From assembly GCA_963675135.1 (NCBI GenBank), contig OY776123.1:4962501-5026500 (forward strand): a stretch of 64,000 bases of DNA, written 5' to 3'. Source of the stretch: Galeopsis tetrahit. Its lineage: Eukaryota > Streptophyta > Magnoliopsida > Lamiales > Lamiaceae. The notes below the pieces were generated by a model. That model was given only the letters and a program-made list of their open reading frames with translations. It made no database searches and was not told the DNA's origin. This document shows, piece after piece, positions 56,401 to 64,000 of the stretch (its first letter is position 1; every line of letters starts with the position of its first letter). The position numbers were made by a program, and so were the translations under genes.

Positions 56401-58885
56401 AGTATCGGGACATTTTGTAAGATGATCTTATCTTACTCCACCTCGCGATGTGTGCACATGTGCAAAGTCGTCTATCACAAGGTATTCAATAATATAAAAT
56501 GAGCAAAGTCCCCTATTACCAATACAAAAAAAAAAGGGACGAAAATCGTGTTATTGTAGCTTCTACGTAAAATCAGAAATTGCAAAACAATGTCGTTTTA
56601 TGTCACAGGTTTGTTAGGGATGAATCAAATTAGGAGTTTATGGTCGACATTTTAAAATAAATTTCTTAAAAACATATTTTGGCGCTTTGAAAATAGGAAG
56701 GAAATATTTTCCCAAGAGAAAATATCCCTAGAAATAGCAAGGAAAGTGAAAATGTAGTAAATAAATAAATTCGAACCATTTGCCTTAGTTGTGTGTGCGA
56801 GGGGAGTCGAACTCGGGACCTCTCCTTTGTTGTTGAGTTAGGAGCTATTTTCGTTATATTTTGAATGCAATTAATATATATATGTTATATTTTAATTTAT
56901 TTTCTTTAATTTATTTAATTTAAACTTGATTGCTTATTTTTTTTATAATTGATAACACACATACATTTTATATTTTTTTCAATACAAATATTATAAAATA
57001 TTTTATTATCAATAATTATGTTTAATTTTTTCTCCTCCACATATATATAGATTAATTAACTTTTTATGGGTTAACAATCAACATTATAATTGTATAATTC
57101 TCTTTTCCAATTTTATAATTTGAATTGTATAATTCTATTTCCCAATTAAAAAGGATAGTAAATTATATTGTTTAAAAGTTCCAAAAACCAACCACAATAT
57201 ATATTTTTATTTAAAATAAAATTCTAAAGGCCATATATATATGAGTTAGTATCCGAACTTTTTTTTTTCAGATATACAAAATTTGTTTTAGAATATATAG
57301 ATAAATATTTACATTGTCCACAACGTATTTTCCGGCCTAAAAAATTTAACTCTGATTAATTTGATTAAATGACGTGGAAGAAAACTGAGAGCCCATCACT
57401 CAGCAATTTTTAAATTTTGAATCCCTTATCAAATCCATCAGTAAATGCTGAGGGATTTGATTTCCCTATGCATTTAACAATGGTTTTTTCTTTCCTCTTT
57501 TTCCTCAGCCAATCTCTCACCTTTTGTGAGGGATTTTTTTAATTTCCCTAACGATATGGGGCAAATTTATGTCTCTAAATAATTTGAAAATTCAATTTAG
57601 TGCAATTTTTATCATTCCTCGATTTTAGTCTCATGTTCTCCCGAGTTGCAACGTGAGTGTCATTCTAGAAATTTCTTGAATTATTTTAAAAATAAAAAAA
57701 ATTATACCGCATAGTTTGATGTACTGGTGCATTAAATTTAAGATTTTTTCAAATAAATATGGATTAGTGGTAAAGTATCTCGTCTATTTATGTGGAAGTT
57801 GATTGTTAGAATCGATTAGATTGCAGTTTTTTTTTTTTTTAAAAAAAATATATATATATATATATATATATATTTTTAAAAAAATCAGGGTGGACTGTAA
57901 CCCCTTAGCCCTCGAGAAGATCCGCACTAAATAATGGATCAATAGTGGAATTAATTAATTAACGAGAAATTAAACTTAAATAAGAAGCTAGTTTAACGAA
58001 ATTTGCATGGGAGTGAAACCACCTTCGCAAATATTATTGACCGATCACATTATAATGTTATGAATATAATTAGAAAAAATATATAAAGGGTACGGTATTC
58101 AATTTGCATGGGAGTTAATTACTTCTATAACCAGATGGACACGTATATTAAAAAAAATAATTGACTTTTGTGTATATCATGTATGGAGAAAATTAGAAAA
58201 AGTAATGACATATATCTGTAAAATTGAGAATATTGTGGAAAGAAAGTTTATAAAGGGTACGGTATTCAATTTTAAGAGTGTGAAAGTTATTGTAGATCGT
58301 TTAAAAAGAAAAATGTGAAAGTAATTTCGGGACGAATGAAGTATAATTTTAGAGTACAACTCCCAAATTGAAAATTTTCAATTTTTTATTTAGATAAAAA
58401 AATAATAAAACTAAATCAATAATATCTAAAAAATTCTCAACAACTAATAAAAATGTACTCACATTTTCAAACTTAATATGTTTAGTACTTCTAACTTCTA
58501 AACTCTGGATCCTTAACTAATTGAAGTTGTACCCATCGCTATCGATTATCTTACGTATGCAGTAACACATAAAATTAAAAAAAAAATGAATTTAATGTAG
58601 CGTGAAGTCAAATAAATTAGAAATATTTTAGAAGATTTAGTATAAGATGTAAATGTGACAATTTTAAAAAATAAAATAATGTTATGAATATATTATTTTG
58701 TGTTATTTTTATATTAAGAATATACAAATAATTTTAAAAGGGATCGAAAATAATGTGTAAATAATTACGGGACGGAAATGAGGGAGCTGTAATATGTTTA
58801 TTTTTTTTTATTTTTGGATAAGATCGATCGCGGTGGCTCACATGCATTGATACACCTATATATACAAAGGCTTTCAATTGACAAA
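56401..58885. other. Intergenic AT-rich DNA
   Basis: No gene. There is a TA run near 57846-57871. A fragment near 57590-57635 (TTTAGTGCAATTTTTATCAT) resembles the repeat listed at 60803 and 63155. A tRNA-like phrase on the minus strand near 56790-56850 is noted among rejected items. Confidence 0.5.
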
Positions 58886-58955
58886 GTGGGATAGCTCAAG
58901 TGGTTAGAACACCACTATCTAGGTCTTAGGTCCTGTGTTCGAGTCATGGGGAGGG
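58886..58955 (+). repeat. tRNA-like head of a SINE
   Basis: GTGGGATAGCTCAAGTGGTT fits a pol III A box and CTGTGTTCGAGTC a B box, spaced as in a tRNA. The stem pairings are poor and there is no acceptor end, so this is a tRNA-derived SINE head and not a tRNA gene. The body is cut off after about 15 more bases by a Stowaway element. Confidence 0.55.
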
Positions 58956-58972
58956 GAAAAGGTTCAATTATA

Positions 58973-59234
58973 CTCCCTCCGTCCCACAAAGATAGCCACA
59001 TTTGACTTTACACACAAATTAAGAAAAATCAATAAATGTAGTCAAATTGAGCTAATGTGTCCATTTTGCCCTTGAAATCTAATACTTCAAAATCTGTTCA
59101 GCATTAATTACTCTTATAAATTAGGGGTAAAATTGACAATAAAGCATTTAATACTAAAGTAAAAGAGGAAATGTGGCTATAATTTAGGACATCCAAAAAA
59201 GGAATATGTGGCTATCTTTGTGGGACGGAGGGAG
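58973..59234. mobile_element. Stowaway MITE (262 bp)
   Basis: The ends CTCCCTCCGTCCCACAAAGA and, on the other strand, CTCCCTCCGTCCCACAAAGA are identical for at least 28 bases. TA flanks both sides (58971-58972, 59235-59236). This is the best-preserved terminal inverted repeat in the window, so it is probably the youngest Stowaway copy. Confidence 0.93.
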
Positions 59235-59309
59235 TATGATTTTTCATAAATTTGACAGGATTCTGAAATACACATTTTTTTTATTGATTTAAAAAAAAAA
59301 AATTATTCA

Positions 59310-59650
59310 TCATTATTATTCTCATCTTCATTTACACAGTTATACCTCGCCCTCATTTCCCACATATCATTAGCAATACTAGTTCTCTATGCATTAGCTT
59401 CAGTTCTTTGTTGTAGTTGGCTTTGAGCAATTCCAAATTTTTTCTTCCATGTCGAGATGTGGTGAATCTTGATCTTCTTCATATTCGACTGAAATTCATC
59501 AGAGCGACATTCTTTCCGAAAAAAGTTATGTAATCCAGTACAAGCCAATACTAACTCTGCTTGGGTTTGAAATGGGAATGGAGGTGAGTTTTGAAAATTG
59601 TGAATCCCAATTTCAAAATACCAAAAATTCTCTCAATCACCCACCTGGAA
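59310..59650 (-). pseudogene. PIF/Harbinger transposase C-terminal remnant
   Basis: On the minus strand VIERIFGILKLGFTIFK (with the catalytic Glu context) and, after a one-base frame change, PPFPFQTQAELVLACTGLHN followed by FFRKECRSDEF match the end of the DDE_Tnp_4 domain of plant PIF/Harbinger transposases. The first two Asp are absent. It is decayed and truncated. Confidence 0.7.
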
Positions 59651-60674
59651 AACTAAAAAATACTCTTCTTCCATTAACACCCTAATTCATCAACTCATTT
59701 GGTACACCCACCCCAATTTTCGCCTCCTCACCTTCCCTCCCACGTCTCGTCGTCGGCAGCAGCGCCGCCCTCCCTCTCCACGTCTCCTTTCGTCGTCGTC
59801 CCCATTTCGTCAGTGTCGTCCCCGTCTCCCCACCCAACATGCGCGACAACGTCGCCGCGGCGCAGCTCCGCCTTCCCTCCCCACGCGGCGAGATCACCAG
59901 AGTCGGTGGAGGCGCCGCCTAGCCTAGTTGCGCCGCACGTTGCCGCCACCAACCCCGTCGCCCATCTACCTGAAAAATCCACCCGCACTCGCTGCTCACA
60001 CCGCCCACGCCGCTTCGCTCCGTGTGACCCCCAGCCAAGTCGTCGCCGCCACTGCGACTCCAGCCTTTGCCGCCGCTCCAGGTAAAAATCCTACACTGAA
60101 ATTCCTCACCTTTTGCTTGTAAAAAAAAAAAAATCGTCTCAAGCCGACCCAGGTGATTGATGAATTTTTTTTTGGAATATTAGGAAATTTAGAGTTTTTA
60201 GAAGTTCGTGATTTATTTTCGAACATATTGAGTTTGTTTTGGAAATTTTTTCGAACAATCTGTGTTTGTTTTGGAAAATTTTCCGAACAATTTGTGTTTG
60301 TCTTGGAAAACTTTTTGAACATTTTGTTCGATCTTTTTTTTCGGACAAATTTAGGTTGTTTTGGAATTTTTTTCGAACATATTGAGTTTGTTTTGAAAAA
60401 AAATTCGAACATGTTTGTTTTGGAATTTTTTTCGAAAAGTTGGTGTTTTGGATTTATTTTTGTTGCAACTTTGGAGTTTTTTTTGTTGTAGAATGGTGTT
60501 TGTTTTGGTAGTGATGGTGGAGATAATTCTGTGAAATAGAATGAGTGTACTCATCTTCGTTTTTTTCATAAATTTTACCCTACGGGTATATGGGACATTT
60601 CACATGTTCTGTAAGTTTAAAAAAATGTTTGGTGGGTGTACTCATAGGAAATCCGGGTGCATTTAGCCGCGCCC
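59651..60674. mobile_element. GC-rich MULE-like element with captured sequence (left border uncertain)
   Basis: The right end on the reverse strand, GGGCGCGGCTAAATGCACCC to ACACCCACC, is of the same type as the MULE ends at 23345 and 23478. A degenerate partner (CACCCTAATTCATCAACTCA, then GGTACACCCACC) lies near 59680-59715. The block 59700-60085 is strikingly GC-rich and Pro/Ala/Ser-biased in several frames, like a piece of a host gene picked up by a Pack-MULE. I could not find a matching target duplication. Confidence 0.4.
60205..60450. repeat. Minisatellite with TTCGAACA word
   Basis: Six or so imperfect units of 30-40 bases recur, each with TTTTTCGAACATATTGAG- or TTTTCCGAACAATTTGTG-like words followed by TTTGTTTTGGAA. 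Confidence 0.75.
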
Positions 60675-60802
60675 AAATAAAATACTTAAATTAAAGAGAT
60701 AAAAAACAACTATAAAGAAAACACGAAAAATGACAATATATATTTATTATATATATATATTATACATATAACATATATATAACAATAATTACATATTTTT
60801 TC

Positions 60803-61235
60803 TAAATGTCGCTATTCGTTTTTAGAATCTACTAATTTCGAAGGACTAATCTCATTGTTCACTGACGAAAGTCTCATCTAAAATAGAGCTAAGCTTTGTA
60901 TATACAGTCCGTCTAAAAATTGTTTGCACCTTAAATAAATAAGTTGTCCATTTTAAATGGTCGCATTGTCTCGATGTGTAATTTAAATTATCTTGCTTGT
61001 TTTGTTTTATTTTACCTTGAAATGTGTGCCATATATAAGTACAGATGTACAGGTGGCACCTTTTGATCGTTATATCCTCAAGTGGTGTACAAATCAAAAG
61101 GCTGGTGACATAATCAAAGTTGTTCAATCCAAATTCAACTTTTATACCTACGTTAATTTAGATTTAGTGCAAATTTTATCATTGCTCGATTTTAGTCTCC
61201 TGACAAATGCAATATTGTGTCGTTTTATATCAATT
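60803..61235 (+). repeat. Dispersed direct repeat, copy 1
   Basis: About 430 bases resemble 63155-63600, in the same orientation, with scattered substitutions and indels. Shared phrases include CTTGCTTGTTTTGTTTTATT, ATGTGTGCCATATATAAGTA and TATACCTACGTTAATTTAGA. It contains no long frame. It may be an old upstream gene region or a repeat family member. Confidence 0.8.
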
Positions 61236-61315
61236 CGTCCCTTTAAAGTTAATTATTTTATCATTTTAAAAGTCTCAATTAAAGTTAATTATATTAATAC
61301 TCCTATACATATAAC

Positions 61316-61908
61316 CAAGGACGGAACCACGTAGGGCCCGGCGGGGGCAATGGGCTCCCCACCATTTTTTATTTTTTTTTATATATTTCTTCCGTTTTAT
61401 AGTTATTTGTATATTTTATTTATTTATTTGAGATGTTCCAAGATTATTTGTACACTCATAATATGTAAATAATCTACAAAATTAATATTTTCACTACATC
61501 ATTTTATTTTAAAATTGTCACTCATTTTAAACCACATTCTTCCCTACATCTCACTAAATTCTTTTCACTAAATTCTTTTTAACACCTCAATAAATTTCTT
61601 TTATACTTCACTAAATCACGAAAATACTCCTCATTTATTTGACCCACTGAGAAAATATATTTTAAGTTATACATTTTTCTAATAATGATTAATATCTCAG
61701 CGGGATTGCACATTAAATTGTAACATTATTTCACCTACGAGTCGGAATAATCAAAATTAATTTTCTTCGAAACATAACAAAAATCGTTAAATTTAAATTA
61801 ATGAAATGAGATATTTTAAAGTTTATAATGAATTAGACATAATATTATTTTATTTTTTTAGTAATGTAAATCGGGCCCCCCAATCTAAAATTCCTGGCTC
61901 CGTCACTG
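61316..61908. mobile_element. hAT-type MITE (593 bp), copy 2
   Basis: Starts CAAGGACGGAACCAC, ends on the reverse strand CAGTGACGGAGCCAGG, and is flanked by a perfect 8-bp duplication CATATAAC (61308-61315, 61909-61916). The interior resembles the copy at 52629, including CACAAAATTAATAT-like and TCACTCATTTT words. The right part carries the CGGGCCCC block. Confidence 0.85.
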
Positions 61909-61916
61909 CATATAAC

Positions 61917-63154
61917 AAAATATATAAGTGGAATTGGATTAATAAACGAGAAAATTATATAACAAGAAGTTATAATAAAACTAAAACAATTATCAGATCT
62001 AAGCTAAGTTGTACTAATAAGATTTTATAACAATTAATTCGATATACATTACTCCAATAAAGATCACTTAATTTGAAGTGGAGGGGAAAATGTTGGATAA
62101 AGATAAACGCCAGAAGCAAACATAGTTTTTGATCGAGTTGAGTAAAAAAAGGATATGGATAGAATTATTTTTGAGTGTATTATGTATACATGGTCTAGCT
62201 AAGCTTTTATATATAGAGGTGAAGTTGCCCACCTAAATTAAAATCTAATAATGCCAAATGTCGTGACATTGGTTGGATAGCCAACCCAAGGTCCAAATAT
62301 AATATGATAGATTTATATGTAAAGTGTCACAATTGTATTGGTTGTTTGGATTTTTTTGTGTGATATAATTAGATTGGTAGATATTGAAGATAATATATAT
62401 ATATATATATATATATATCAAAATTCGTAAAACAAATTTCTCTATAAATAAAGTCCAATATCGAGCTATTTTAAAACACAAACTAAAATTCTCTCTTTTA
62501 AGTGTGTGATAAAAAAATTCATATTTTCATTTTGTTATTGAGTTCATTATTTATTTTAAGTGTGTGATAAAAAAATTCATATTATAATTACAAATTTAGA
62601 ATATCAAGTAATTTTTATATACCAATTTAGTAAAAATTAATAATATAATATGTATTTAAAAAATTATTATTATTTTTGGGTTGGGTTGGGTCAGTGTCAT
62701 TGATGAAGTATGATAAAATGAAATTTGGGTTGGATTGTAAATTGTATAGGTGGATGAGAGAGAAATTAATATAATATTGAAGGGTTGGGTTGGGAGAGTG
62801 TCATTGATGAGGATGGCCTAACTCTCAATTTTTTTTATTTTTTTTTCTATTTCTCTACTTTCAACAATCCACTACATATATAATACTATGTTTATTAATG
62901 AATTTTTAAAAGTAGACAGTATAAAGTAAAAATATGAGTAGACTTTTGTGTAAATGTAGAGAAAAAATAATGACATTTGTGTAAATTTGAGAATATTGTG
63001 AGGGTGGAATATATAAATAGTTTTTCATTTTAAAGGTGTGAAAGTAATTGTAGAACGGCTTAAAAAAAATGTAAAAGTAATTGCGGGACGAAGAAAGTAC
63101 TAGTATATCTGTGTATACATAATGTGATCTTTCCTACCAACGGTTGTCTTTTTT
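61917..63154. other. Intergenic AT-rich DNA
   Basis: No gene. A TA run lies near 62394-62418. The phrase AAGTGTGTGATAAAAAAATTCATAT is duplicated near 62500 and 62556. A GGGTTGGGTTGGGT-like word occurs near 62680 and 62785. Confidence 0.5.
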
Positions 63155-63600
63155 TCTTCTAAATGTCGCTATTCAATTCTATAATCTACTAATTTGAAGG
63201 ACTAATTACATTGTTCACTTGCGAAAGTCTCATCTTAAAATAGAGCTAAACTTTGTATAAACAGTCCGTTTAAAAATAGTTTGCACCTTAAATAAATTTG
63301 TTGTCCATTGTAAATGGTCGCATATTGTCTCGATGAGTAATTTAAATTATCTTGCTTGTTTTGTTTTATTTTACCTTGAAATGTGTGCCATATATAAGTA
63401 CAGGTGGCACTTTTTGATCGTTAGATATATCCTCAAGTGGTGTATAAATAAAAAAAGCTGGAAAACACAATCAAAGTTGTTCAATCCAAATTCAACTTTT
63501 ATACCTACGTTAATTTAGATTTAGTGCAATTTTTTTTATCAAAATGCTCGATTTTAGTCTCCCGACAATTGCAATATTGTGTCGTTTTATATCATGTCAT
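63155..63600 (+). repeat. Dispersed direct repeat, copy 2
   Basis: Partner of 60803-61235; see there. The sequence that follows to the window end shows no gene. Confidence 0.8.
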
Positions 63601-64000
63601 GACAAGTTAAATATAATAGAGGGTTTATGTTAAACAGGCCACTTTCGTGAATCATTTTTAAAAATGTTATACCTCAAGTGACTCAACTATTAAAATTTAT
63701 CATATCATCAAAATTAACAAATAAATTAAATTTTTAAATAAATATTTCATTCTTCGCTTTAAAAGTTGATTATTTTGTCATTTTAAACGTCCAAATGAAA
63801 GTTATATAATATTTCTTCTTTTAACAACACACATCGTCTCTCTTTACCTTTTCTTTTCCCTATATCTTTCTACCTCTACAATTCATTATACATGGTAATG
63901 GTGTGAAAGTACCCAAAACTAGCTACCTCTTGTGCTGCATCATTCTCATAGATGTATGTTACTTTCAGGTTAAAATCAACGCATGCTTTACTTGGTCCAA

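Noticed and set aside
56785..56850. Second tRNA-like SINE head on the minus strand (CGAGTTCGACTCCCC)
   Set aside because: Only a B-box-like word is convincing; the A box is weak and no SINE body is visible.
58886..58955. A functional tRNA gene
   Set aside because: A and B boxes fit, but acceptor and anticodon stems do not pair well and there is no proper 3' end; a SINE head explains it better.
59699..60085. 128-codon Pro/Ser-rich frame as a host gene
   Set aside because: The frame is low-complexity, several overlapping frames are open because of high GC, and no start or splice context was convincing.

Overview
The window is nuclear DNA of a flowering plant, probably a eudicot. It has spliced genes with GT..AG introns, AT-rich intergenic DNA, Sirevirus-type Ty1/copia and Ty3/gypsy retrotransposons, and plant-typical MULE, CACTA, hAT, PIF and Stowaway elements. 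A Lamiales-like asterid is my guess; the sequence does not prove it. Four ordinary host genes are visible. Most of the rest is layered mobile DNA, and several layers can be dated relative to each other because one interrupts another with a target-site duplication (TSD).

Layout. 1-16839 is a nest of two related Sirevirus-like copia elements. Element A (2109-10588) keeps gag, has lost almost all of pol, and carries a 1,050-codon ORF in the envelope position (ORF3) and a 1,361-bp 3' LTR. It lies inside the RNase H region of element B, whose 1,135-codon ORF3 and 1,255-bp 3' LTR follow (10589-16839). Bases 1-2108 are almost identical to 10631-12738, and the break at 2108/2109 joins the middle of ORF3 to the middle of gag. 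This fits a 10,630-bp tandem duplication of the nest, or an assembly artefact. 16840-23345 is the right part of a large Mutator-like element (MULE). It holds a decayed FAR1/MULE transposase fused to an OTU-type cysteine protease domain, a convergent gene for a plant mobile domain (PMD) protein, and three clusters rich in GTCGAC. A 701-bp non-autonomous MULE with related ends and a perfect 9-bp TSD follows at 23478-24178. 24.2-30.4 kb is very AT-rich, with no gene that I can support.

The genic island runs from about 30.9 to 46.5 kb: a chalcone-isomerase-fold protein (+), a glucose-6-phosphate 1-epimerase-like protein (-), a D6PK-type AGCVIII kinase (-) and a small conserved three-exon protein (-). 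A 2,968-bp mariner-like element with TA TSDs (35753-38720) separates the epimerase from the kinase.

From 46.8 kb to the end the DNA is again repeat-dominated. It contains a 3'-truncated Ty3/gypsy element flanked by an unusual 64-bp duplication and itself broken by a 1,047-bp TIR element (10-bp TSD), and two hAT-type MITEs that share an internal element. A CACTA element with a long hairpin interrupts an RNase H-like remnant. Fold-back MITEs, a tRNA-like SINE head next to a Stowaway MITE, a PIF/Harbinger transposase remnant and a diverged direct repeat (60.8 and 63.2 kb) complete the region. The host genes show no obvious shared pathway. The main biological interest lies in the retroelement ORF3 proteins and in the MULE that pairs transposase-OTU with PMD.
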